From CAYTPI01 sp964439625 (GTDB taxonomy: Bacteria; Chloroflexota; Anaerolineae; Aggregatilineales; UBA3940), in contig CAYTPI010000001.1 of NCBI GenBank assembly GCA_964439625.1, positions 335,191-399,190 of the forward strand: a DNA stretch of 64,000 bases. The letters run 5' to 3'. This document shows positions 17,520-24,454 of this stretch, piece by piece. Under the pieces are notes generated by a model. The model searched no databases and was not told the origin of the DNA. It worked only from the letters and a program-made list of their open reading frames with translations. The translations under genes and the position numbers were made by a program. The first letter of the stretch is position 1, and each line of letters begins with the position of its first letter.

Positions 17520-18281
17520 CTATTCGTCTGGGTGACCAGCGCGCCGCCGGTAGCTACGCCGGTCGTTACGCGTTCGGGCGAGGGCTATTGCTGCTGCCTG
17601 CCGGATGGCCTCATTCTCATGTTGTAGCGCCGCTTCAAGCGCTGTCGTTGCATCAGTGCCGATGCGTCTGAGTGCATAACTAATCGTCCGCTTGAGGGAT
17701 GTGTTGGCAGTCGGTAGTGCCTCAATGAGATAAGGAACACCGTTGACGTGCCCAATGCGCCCAAGGGCTTGCGCTGTGCTCACCCGGACATCATGATTAG
17801 GGTCTTGTAGACAGTCCCCCAACGCACTAATGCACTCATCACAATGCAGCCAGCCTAACGCTTCCGCTACTTCCACGCGCACTGGTACAACGTCACTGTT
17901 AAGCACCAGCGCCAACTTTCGGCAGACGCTGGGGTCTCCAATGCGGCCCAGCGCCTTTGCCGCTGCGATCTGTTCTGATGGGTCGGACGCAGTGAGTACG
18001 TCAAGTAAGCCATCGATGGCGCGCGCGTCCCCAATGCGCCCTAGAGTTGTTGCTGCAAAGACTCGGGTTGTACCCTCAGAGCCGCGTAAAACAGCAAGAA
18101 CACCGGGCACTGCCGCCTGCCGCAGCCGTGTTAGTCCGAGGACTGCATCCCACTGCTGCCGCTGATCACCCGTGCGCAGTAGGTTGAGTAAGTGATTAAC
18201 CTGTGGTTCCAACCGGATGCCTGGTTCGAATCCTGTGATCGAGCCGTCATCGGGAAGGGCGGGTTCATTGCCAGTTTGCAT
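17520..18281 (-). CDS. HEAT-repeat protein
   Basis: A 253-residue soluble protein made of about six HEAT/PBS-lyase-type helical repeats. Repeated units such as VFAATTLGRIGDARAIDGLLDVL and AAKALGRIGDPS recur at about 31-residue spacing from residue 30 to 240. Such scaffolds bind proteins or bilins; the partner is unknown. The C-terminal tail is basic (RRSYRRR). It sits between plsC and a membrane protein with 9-base spacing on both sides. Confidence 0.85.
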   Translation of the reverse strand: MQTGNEPALPDDGSITGFEPGIRLEPQVNHLLNLLRTGDQRQQWDAVLGLTRLRQAAVPGVLAVLRGSEGTTRVFAATTLGRIGDARAIDGLLDVLTASDPSEQIAAAKALGRIGDPSVCRKLALVLNSDVVPVRVEVAEALGWLHCDECISALGDCLQDPNHDVRVSTAQALGRIGHVNGVPYLIEALPTANTSLKRTISYALRRIGTDATTALEAALQHENEAIRQAAAIALARTRNDRRSYRRRAGHPDE

Positions 18282-18290
18282 GTGTGGTAG

Positions 18291-18989
18291 CTATTTTGCT
18301 GATGTACCAGTTTGCGTCAATTTTGGGTGCTGTGCGTAGACACCATGGTATGAAGCAGGGAGTAGACGTGCTAATGCCACCATTAAATCATCCGTGTATA
18401 CATTCAACTGGTCAGACTTTGCCCGCCCGCTTGGCAACGAAATTGGTTCGCCAAACGTCACGCTCACTCGTGCGCGCTTGAGCTTTTTTGCCATGGGGAG
18501 CATGTTTTGCGTACCTGTTAATGCAACCGGTAGGACCGCCACATTAGCGCGGTTTGCTAAATAAGCCACACCGCTTTTGCCTTCTTGAAGCTGAGCATCT
18601 TGGCTGCGGGTACCTTCAATTGCAATCATCAGCGGCTTATCTTGTTTGAGCACTTCTAAGCCGATACTTAATCCTTGCCGGTCTACTTCACCTCGTTTGA
18701 TGAAGATCGTACCTGCAATGCGCATAATGGAGCCCCACCAGTGATCGCGGTATTTTTCAGCGGCAAAGACATAAAGGTATCGTGGCATAGCAATGAACAA
18801 AACAGGAACATCCATCGCGCTCAGGTGGTTCGTATATACGATGATGCCACCCTCATTGGGCATATTCTCTTTTCCAGTTACTTCGACTCGTGACATAATC
18901 CCAAAGAAGACGATCCATAGTATAAACTTTACAAGATTGTAAAGGGGCTTGTTGATTGTTGGTAGCTCGCTTGTGCGTGCCATGGTCAC
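18291..18989 (-). CDS. plsC: 1-acyl-sn-glycerol-3-phosphate acyltransferase (PlsC-like)
   Basis: A 232-residue acyltransferase that adds the second acyl chain to lysophosphatidate at the inner membrane. The catalytic H-x4-D motif is NHLSAMD (His55, Asp60). The glycerophosphate-binding motif is IEGTRS, and a later proline motif is VLPVALTGT. A hydrophobic N-terminal segment (residues 17-32) anchors it. It is first of a three-gene minus-strand operon with a HEAT protein and a membrane protein. Lysophospholipid specificity is inferred from the family. Confidence 0.88.
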   Translation of the reverse strand: MTMARTSELPTINKPLYNLVKFILWIVFFGIMSRVEVTGKENMPNEGGIIVYTNHLSAMDVPVLFIAMPRYLYVFAAEKYRDHWWGSIMRIAGTIFIKRGEVDRQGLSIGLEVLKQDKPLMIAIEGTRSQDAQLQEGKSGVAYLANRANVAVLPVALTGTQNMLPMAKKLKRARVSVTFGEPISLPSGRAKSDQLNVYTDDLMVALARLLPASYHGVYAQHPKLTQTGTSAK

Positions 18990-19073
18990 CTATGGTTTAT
19001 TGAGCCTTTAATTCGGATTGTGCAGAATCATGGTGCTTTCTGTCAAACGATTGTGAAATGAGTCAAATTAGCG

Positions 19074-20219
19074 ATGCATGTATCAATTGACGTGTCTCCG
19101 GCAGTGAATGGCAAGGCGGGTCTTGGGCGCTATGCGCTTTCGCTAGCGGAAGCCTTACACACGGCATATCCGCATCAGACGCATATGTTTGCCAATATTG
19201 CTGAAGCGCTGCCTTTTCCACCGGAGTTAGCCGCTGCTCCCAGAACAACCGTGCAGGTTGGCTATAAGCCCTGGCGGCTGGCTGTCCTGACGGGTCAATT
19301 CCTTACGATGCGTTTTGACCGTTTGCTCCCTAAAGAGATCGATCTGTTCCATTCGACAGAACATCTGTTGTTCCCCACACGGCGGATACCCGTCGTTCTG
19401 ACTGTCCACGATCTAATCTATAAGCTGTTCCCAGAGTACCATAAACGCTTAAACTACTGGTACCTGAACATCGCGATGCCGGTTTTTGTTAAGCGAGCGG
19501 AGCACATCATTGCCGTCAGTGAGTCGACTAAGGCCGATGTTGTCCAACACTATCAGGTTAACCCATCAAAAATTACAGTTATCTATGAAGCTGCTGCGCC
19601 TCATTTTGTTCCACAGTCTGCTGAGAAAATAGCTGCTGTAAGAGAAAGCTATGCCCTTCCGAAGCAGTATATTGTCACCGTAGGCACTATCGAACCTCGC
19701 AAAAATTTGGCGCGTTTGGTTGAAACACTTAGACGGCTTCGCGCACAATGGCCTGATCTGCATTTGGTGGTTGTGGGCTCTGATGGTTGGCTTACGGACT
19801 ATTTTTATCAGGCGGTCGAACGCACGGGGATGCAGGCCTACATTATCCAGCCTGGTTTCATTCCAGATGACGATTTGCCCGCGGTTATCGCTGGCGCTCA
19901 GTGTGCTGTAACGCCTTCGCTCTATGAAGGGTTTGGCTTACCTGTGTTAGAAGCTATGGCTGTGGGTGTGCCGGTTGCTTGTAGTAACACAGGTAGCCTA
20001 TCAGAAGTTGCTGGCGAGGCAGCCAATCTCTTTGACCCGACCCGTACTGATGCAATCGTCGAAGCTGTTGCGGCGGTATTGAGTGATAAAGGGCGTGCTG
20101 CCGCAATGCGCCAAGCTGGGTTGGCTCAGGCTAGTAGGTTTTCTTGGGAACGTACTGCCACAGAAACGTGGCAAGTTTACCAATTTGTATTACAACAGAA
20201 TACAGCGACTGGTCAATAA
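19074..20219 (+). CDS. Family 4 glycosyltransferase (GT-B)
   Basis: A 381-residue retaining glycosyltransferase. The N-terminal domain opens with the family glycine loop (GKAGLGRYALSLAEAL). The interdomain strand TVGTIEPRKNLARLVET is the classical nucleotide-sugar site, and the E-x7-E motif is in SLYEGFGLPVLEAMAVG (first Glu donor-binding). The length is normal for GT4. It starts 84 bases from divergent plsC and is followed 4 bases later by an FHA protein. Donor and acceptor are unknown. Confidence 0.9.
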   Translation: MHVSIDVSPAVNGKAGLGRYALSLAEALHTAYPHQTHMFANIAEALPFPPELAAAPRTTVQVGYKPWRLAVLTGQFLTMRFDRLLPKEIDLFHSTEHLLFPTRRIPVVLTVHDLIYKLFPEYHKRLNYWYLNIAMPVFVKRAEHIIAVSESTKADVVQHYQVNPSKITVIYEAAAPHFVPQSAEKIAAVRESYALPKQYIVTVGTIEPRKNLARLVETLRRLRAQWPDLHLVVVGSDGWLTDYFYQAVERTGMQAYIIQPGFIPDDDLPAVIAGAQCAVTPSLYEGFGLPVLEAMAVGVPVACSNTGSLSEVAGEAANLFDPTRTDAIVEAVAAVLSDKGRAAAMRQAGLAQASRFSWERTATETWQVYQFVLQQNTATGQ

Positions 20220-20223
20220 TAAG

Positions 20224-20706
20224 ATGCCGGGGCAGAATAAAACTATGGAAAGCAACAATGATCAAACGGATGCCGATATACCTGAAGAATCGGATGTTGA
20301 GAAGACAATCATTCAGAAGGCATCTGATATGCCAAACATTCCGCTAAAATCGGGGTGGGGGTCAGCGACATTTGATGAGTCGTCGACTATATCACTGCAT
20401 GTTGGCAACTCGACGAATACGATTGTCACACAGCCACGCCCAAACCTGACGCTTGGTCGCCTCGATGTCAACGGCCCTAAGCCAGATATCGACCTGTCAC
20501 AGTTTGATGCTGCTTCGAAGGGCGTCTCGCGGATGCACGCCGCTTTACGCTTGACGAACGATACACTGGTCTTAGTAGACCTCGGTAGTACGAATGGCAC
20601 CTACTTAAACGAAGAATTTCTTACCCCGAATATGCCCCATATTCTTCACGATGGTGATACAATCCGCTTGGGTAGTTTGATTTTACATATTTACTTCAAG
20701 GCATAA
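20224..20706 (+). CDS. FHA-domain protein
   Basis: A 160-residue protein with an acidic N-terminal tail that includes EKTIIQKA, which resembles a threonine phospho-site segment. A forkhead-associated domain follows (residues about 60-160). FHA residues are visible: GR in LTLGRLD, SRMHA, and GSTNGTYLN with the conserved Asn. FHA domains bind phosphothreonine peptides, a fit with the Ser/Thr kinases elsewhere in the window. ATG 20224 is chosen; ATG 20245 is possible. It is close kin of the next gene and lies 4 bases after the glycosyltransferase gene. Confidence 0.85.
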   Translation: MPGQNKTMESNNDQTDADIPEESDVEKTIIQKASDMPNIPLKSGWGSATFDESSTISLHVGNSTNTIVTQPRPNLTLGRLDVNGPKPDIDLSQFDAASKGVSRMHAALRLTNDTLVLVDLGSTNGTYLNEEFLTPNMPHILHDGDTIRLGSLILHIYFKA

Positions 20707-20840
20707 CAATACCTGAACAGCTTAGAGTTGTGTAACCGTAGCGGTGCCACACTAGCGTCACGCTTATATTTGAAGTTAGTATGTATACTGTACGGCTCAA
20801 TTATCTGTATCTGAGTATAAGAGGTGGGGGAAAGTCCTTC

Positions 20841-21335
20841 GTGAAATGTCCCCGGTGTTCAAATAGATTAACCCGTTATGATTACTGTGGAAACTGTGGA
20901 TACAGTTTTGCAGAAGATGCAAAAGAGCAGACTGTTATCCGGGCACTTGATGAGTCACCGCAGCGAGTCATCAAAGGAGGCTGGGGCCGCTCAAAATTGG
21001 TCAAGCTCTCTAAGCTGGTTTTTCACATCGATAAGCAGCCTGATCCAGTCATCATTGAGCCAAAACCAAGAATGCACATTGGGCGTGCCGATGAGCGAAA
21101 CAACATCAAACCGGATGTTGATCTTGGGCCCTATGGTGGTGCGGACAAGGGCGTCTCTAGGTTGCACGCTGCGCTCAAGTCAGATGGCAGCTCTGTATCA
21201 ATTGTTGATTTAGGTAGTACAAACGGGACTTTTCTGAATGAGGAACATCTGCTTCCGAACCAGACCCGCAAGCTCAAGGATGGCGACGCTGTTCGGCTCG
21301 GACATCTGGTGATGCACGTTTATTTCAAGCAGTAG
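20841..21335 (+). CDS. Zinc-ribbon plus FHA-domain protein
   Basis: About 164 residues. The N-terminus holds a small zinc ribbon: CPRC then CGNCG, four cysteines in two CxxC knuckles. After a Thr-containing linker (EQTVIRAL) comes an FHA domain with HIGRAD, SRLHAAL and GSTNGTFLN. The C-terminal half is clearly a duplicate of the upstream FHA protein (both end with a H-x-YFK motif). GTG 20841 is preferred because a GGTGGGGG element lies 10 bases upstream and the zinc ribbon then starts at residue 3. ATG 20781 would add 20 residues. Confidence 0.83.
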   Translation: MKCPRCSNRLTRYDYCGNCGYSFAEDAKEQTVIRALDESPQRVIKGGWGRSKLVKLSKLVFHIDKQPDPVIIEPKPRMHIGRADERNNIKPDVDLGPYGGADKGVSRLHAALKSDGSSVSIVDLGSTNGTFLNEEHLLPNQTRKLKDGDAVRLGHLVMHVYFKQ

Positions 21336-21362
21336 ATGCGACTCATACATATCGGAAGCATT

Positions 21363-21385
21363 ACCCGCAGCAAGCGGGTTTTTTT
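21363..21385 (+). terminator. Rho-independent terminator after the second FHA gene
   Basis: ACCCGC (21363-21368) pairs with GCGGGT (21374-21379) with a 5-base loop, and runs into seven or more T residues. Confidence 0.85.
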
Positions 21386-21387
21386 GA

Positions 21388-21783
21388 TCAGGCGACGGGT
21401 GGGGCGACATGAAGTAGGTTGTAGTGCTTTGGCTTGATCAACAAATACGGCGTTGGGTCAAGCGAGTAGACTTTGGTTATCTCAAGGCGCTCAGCAAGTG
21501 CAACAATCCCATAATGTGTAAAGCTGATTGCCTCATCTCGTATATCTAGGTTAGTTAACGTTGTGATTATCGCTTGGGACTGGGCAATCACATCGGAAAA
21601 TTCCATTGCTGTATACAGTGATCCAGCGGTACGAAACAAAAATTTAACCTCTGGTAGCATAATATCTGGGATGATTGCGTCCGCGTGATCGCTCATAGCA
21701 TGCTCAGCTACGTGAGAGTGGTTGACATCTGATGTGCAAAACAGGGCAAACAAATAACTACTGTCTAAAGTAACACCGGTCAT
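21388..21783 (-). CDS. PIN-domain toxin (VapC-like)
   Basis: A 131-residue PIN-domain ribonuclease-like protein. The first catalytic Asp is in TLDSSYL (Asp7), the Glu is in LPEVKF (about residue 46), and the last Asp is in SLDP. The third acidic position, usually Asp in a F-x-D-A-x-x-VALAER context, is His here (FTHYGIVALAERL). It starts at the base after the antitoxin stop, so the two are coupled. VapC toxins cut RNA; whether this one is active is open because of the substitution. Confidence 0.78.
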   Translation of the reverse strand: MTGVTLDSSYLFALFCTSDVNHSHVAEHAMSDHADAIIPDIMLPEVKFLFRTAGSLYTAMEFSDVIAQSQAIITTLTNLDIRDEAISFTHYGIVALAERLEITKVYSLDPTPYLLIKPKHYNLLHVAPPVA

Positions 21784-22056
21784 CTAATCACTAATCCACT
21801 GACCAAGCAGTGCCCGACGCTCTTGTGTCAATAATTCAGAACTTCGCATGGATACATCCCGACGGTTGGCTTTTATATTTGCCTTACGGGCTGTTCTAGC
21901 AAGACTTGCCACTGTTTGATGCTCAGATTTGGCGTCTTCACCTTCGAGGTGGGTTTGAATTAAACCTTCAACGACTTCCGTCGCACTTACTTGATAACGA
22001 CTCGCTGCAGCGTTGACGCGTTGATAGAGCGTTTCTTTGATGGTGATAGTCGGCAT
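21784..22056 (-). CDS. Antitoxin partner of the PIN toxin (ribbon-helix-helix-like)
   Basis: A 90-residue protein with a short beta strand and two helices at the N-terminus (PTITIKETLYQRVNAAASRY), typical of ribbon-helix-helix antitoxins that bind their own promoter as dimers. A charged C-terminal region would wrap the toxin. Its stop codon abuts the toxin ATG with no gap. Start ATG 22056 is chosen because the frame upstream is not antitoxin-like. Assignment rests on the pairing and the N-terminal pattern. Confidence 0.7.
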   Translation of the reverse strand: MPTITIKETLYQRVNAAASRYQVSATEVVEGLIQTHLEGEDAKSEHQTVASLARTARKANIKANRRDVSMRSSELLTQERRALLGQWISD

Positions 22057-22156
22057 CGCCACAAACCTTAATCTAACACAGTGGCTTATGCTTTTAATGA
22101 TACGCAGCATAATTAGAGGCGTCAAACTACCTCATCGTGGGAATTACAATCTGGTT

Positions 22157-22585
22157 TCAATGCCTTGTATCATTGTCTATGGGCTCTCCGACATGTGTGA
22201 GATGGTCCCGTAGAACTTCGGTAGATAGCATCGACTCACGCACCAATGCCAACACTGAAAGCAGCATGACTGCGATGCCAACACCAGTAAAGATAACAAC
22301 CACCACAGATGAGATATTCTCTCCCTTCGCCAGCGTAACCACACCGCTGATGCTACCAAGTGCAAAAAGAGCAATACTTGAATAAAGTCCTGTTAGCGCA
22401 TTGCGGATCAACATCAGACGTTCCTTCAAATGACTGAGTGCTATCGGTGATCGTACATCGTTGTACATAAGCAAATGATGTACTTCATCCTGAGCTTGAC
22501 CAAACCGGTAGCTGGTCGAAACGACTAATAGGGCTACCCCAGGCAGCAAAATTAACGGTTGTATCCATGTAATGTTTGTATCCAT
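22157..22585 (-). CDS. DUF2721-like membrane protein
   Basis: A 142-residue protein with three membrane helices: residues 8-27 (LILLPGVALLVVSTSYRFGQ), about 68-88 and about 95-117, with a charged helical loop between the first two. The PGVALLxxS...R pattern at the N-terminus resembles DUF2721 proteins, which have no known function. It is separated by 14 bases from a RidA-like remnant on the same strand. Confidence 0.6.
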   Translation of the reverse strand: MDTNITWIQPLILLPGVALLVVSTSYRFGQAQDEVHHLLMYNDVRSPIALSHLKERLMLIRNALTGLYSSIALFALGSISGVVTLAKGENISSVVVVIFTGVGIAVMLLSVLALVRESMLSTEVLRDHLTHVGEPIDNDTRH

Positions 22586-22599
22586 ATAATATCCTTTGA

Positions 22600-22683
22600 C
22601 TAATTTTTAATGACTGCATTGACTTCTATCTCAACAAGATAGGTGTTGCCAATCAAAGCAGCAACACCTGATGTAAACTCGAT
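22600..22683 (-). pseudogene. C-terminal remnant of a RidA/YjgF-like gene
   Basis: On the minus strand, 27 open codons end in TAG at 22600-22602. They read as the RidA-family C-terminus: a TSGVAALIGN segment, then LVEIEVNAV, matching the usual (R/T)S-x-VAALP-x-x-x-LVEIEAIAV ending. An in-frame stop lies immediately upstream (22684-22686) and no start or further RidA sequence is seen, so it is a decayed fragment. It is too short for certainty. Confidence 0.5.
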
Positions 22684-22723
22684 TTATTTTTTAGCCGTAT
22701 TTTCAACAAAGGGCGCTTAGATT

Positions 22724-23476
22724 ATGGACTTTATGAAAGCACTAACATTTCCATTTGATGACGATGATTGGTTGCCAAAAGCTGCGATTCTGATCGGTGT
22801 GATGTTCGGCTTGATCCTCACATCCCCCCTGATTATCCCTTACTTTGTCCTGTTCTTTGGTATCTATGGTTACCTCTACGAGATCATGAAGCGCGTTCGC
22901 AGTGATCACCCTGAACCCTTCCCGAGCTTGGGTGACTATCGTGAGTATCTCTCGAATGGCTTCAAGATTGTGCTTGGGCTGTTTGCAACACTGGTGCCGG
23001 TTTACCTGGTGATGTTTGTTATCTTCGGCGTTGGGTTTATAACTTCGATTATTTCCGGCGTTGCTGCGGTAGGAGCGCCGGAAGAAGCACAAGCGTTTGC
23101 CGCCTTCGGAGCAATCGGTATATTTGTCGTCATCTATGTTGTTTTCTATTGCTTTGTTCTATTATATGTTATTGCCGCCTCGATCAATCTAGCGGGTGGC
23201 CTGCTACGCTTTATGGATCGCGAACAAATCAACACGTTCTTTCAGATAGGCGAGAACATCGCTATTCTACGTGATAATCTAAGGCTTGTCGGGACAGCAT
23301 TGCTGTACTTAATCGGTGGGCAGCTTATATTTGGGCTCGTTGCTGCTACGGTGATCGGTGCGTTCTTGCTCCCACCGTTCGCACTGGCCTTTCAAGGGCA
23401 TGTCACGGGTCAGTTGCGTAAAGCGATTGATGAAGCACAGGGTCCCGTAGTAGCTGAACCAGCCCCTAGTGTCTAA
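22724..23476 (+). CDS. DUF4013-type membrane protein, copy 1
   Basis: A 250-residue protein with about five membrane helices. The conserved start MDFMKALTFPFDDDDW, the YEIMKRVRSDHPEPFP motif after helix 2 and LLRFMDREQINTFFQ are shared with the next gene. The architecture fits DUF4013, membrane proteins of unknown role common in archaea and some bacteria. There is an AAGGGC element 12 bases before the ATG. The two copies probably arose by tandem duplication. Confidence 0.8.
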   Translation: MDFMKALTFPFDDDDWLPKAAILIGVMFGLILTSPLIIPYFVLFFGIYGYLYEIMKRVRSDHPEPFPSLGDYREYLSNGFKIVLGLFATLVPVYLVMFVIFGVGFITSIISGVAAVGAPEEAQAFAAFGAIGIFVVIYVVFYCFVLLYVIAASINLAGGLLRFMDREQINTFFQIGENIAILRDNLRLVGTALLYLIGGQLIFGLVAATVIGAFLLPPFALAFQGHVTGQLRKAIDEAQGPVVAEPAPSV

Positions 23477-23660
23477 AGCTCGGTGATATGATATGATGTG
23501 ATACAGTTGTCTTTCTCTTGGCTTGCGACTTAAAATGGCGCTTGCACGTACACTAGATTGAGACACCTAACCAAGCCCATTCCAAAATGAGCGTAGCAAA
23601 TTTATGGATAGGCTCTAAACCAATAATTATTATCTATCGCACCAAAGGAGCACTTTCCTC

Positions 23661-24401
23661 ATGGATTTCATGAAGGCATTGACCTATCCGTTTGACGATG
23701 AAAATTGGGTCACAAAGGTACTGATCGGCTGCGCAGTGTTCTTCGGTTTGACGCTTGCCTCGATACTTGTAATTCCTAGTATCATTCTGGTAATTCTGAT
23801 TCAAGGTTACAGCTATGAGATCATGAAGCGTGTCCGCACCAACCACCCGGAACCTCTCCCAGCTTGGGATAACTTCGGTGGCTTTTTTGGTCAGGGCAGC
23901 AAAATTTTTTTTGGTGGTTTTATTGTTGGGCTGCCTGCTATTGTAATTATTCTGCCAGCCATGGGCTTTTTCCTGCTGCCGCTGCTTGCGGTGCCATTAG
24001 GTGAAGATGGTGCTGGGTTGGGTGCGGCACTCGGTGGCATTGGGGTGGTTGCCTTTTGGGGTTGCCTTTGTATTGCTCTGCTTTACGGTATCGTCGCGCA
24101 GATTAATAACTACGGTGCTCTGCTGCGCTTCATCGACCGTGAGGAAATTGGCACTTATTTTCAGTTTGGCGAGAACATCAAAATCCTGACGGAGAACCTC
24201 GGCCCAGTCGGCCTGTCGATTTTGTACTTGTTTGGTGCTGGTTTAATTGCTAGCGTCCTTTCTAGTACAGGTATCGGCGGCTTAGTGGCAACTTTCTTCC
24301 AGACGTACTTCTCTGGGCATATTCTCGGACAACTGCGCAAGGAAATCGATGGTGCCAGCGGCGGGGGCGGTATGAAAACAGTCGATGCGCCAGCAGTGTA
24401 A
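23661..24401 (+). CDS. DUF4013-type membrane protein, copy 2
   Basis: A 246-residue paralogue of the gene 184 bases upstream. It shares MDFMKALTYPFDDENW, YEIMKRVRTNHPEPLP and ALLRFIDREEIGTYFQFGENI, but its membrane segments have diverged. A strong AAAGGAG ribosome binding site lies upstream of ATG 23661. The C-terminal tail is Gly-rich. The function is unknown; the near-identical polar motifs suggest that they, not the helices, are under constraint. Confidence 0.8.
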   Translation: MDFMKALTYPFDDENWVTKVLIGCAVFFGLTLASILVIPSIILVILIQGYSYEIMKRVRTNHPEPLPAWDNFGGFFGQGSKIFFGGFIVGLPAIVIILPAMGFFLLPLLAVPLGEDGAGLGAALGGIGVVAFWGCLCIALLYGIVAQINNYGALLRFIDREEIGTYFQFGENIKILTENLGPVGLSILYLFGAGLIASVLSSTGIGGLVATFFQTYFSGHILGQLRKEIDGASGGGGMKTVDAPAV

Positions 24402-24417
24402 TAATTTAAAAAAACCG

Positions 24418-24446
24418 AATGGGGACGCTGTTAATGCGCCCCCAAT
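24418..24446. terminator. Probable terminator between DUF4013 copy 2 and GH116
   Basis: An imperfect 11-bp stem (AATGGGGACGC with GCGCCCCCAAT, two mismatches) and a 7-base loop between converging genes. An A-run lies to its left and a T-run 7 bases to its right. Confidence 0.5.
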
Positions 24447-24454
24447 TGCAGTTT

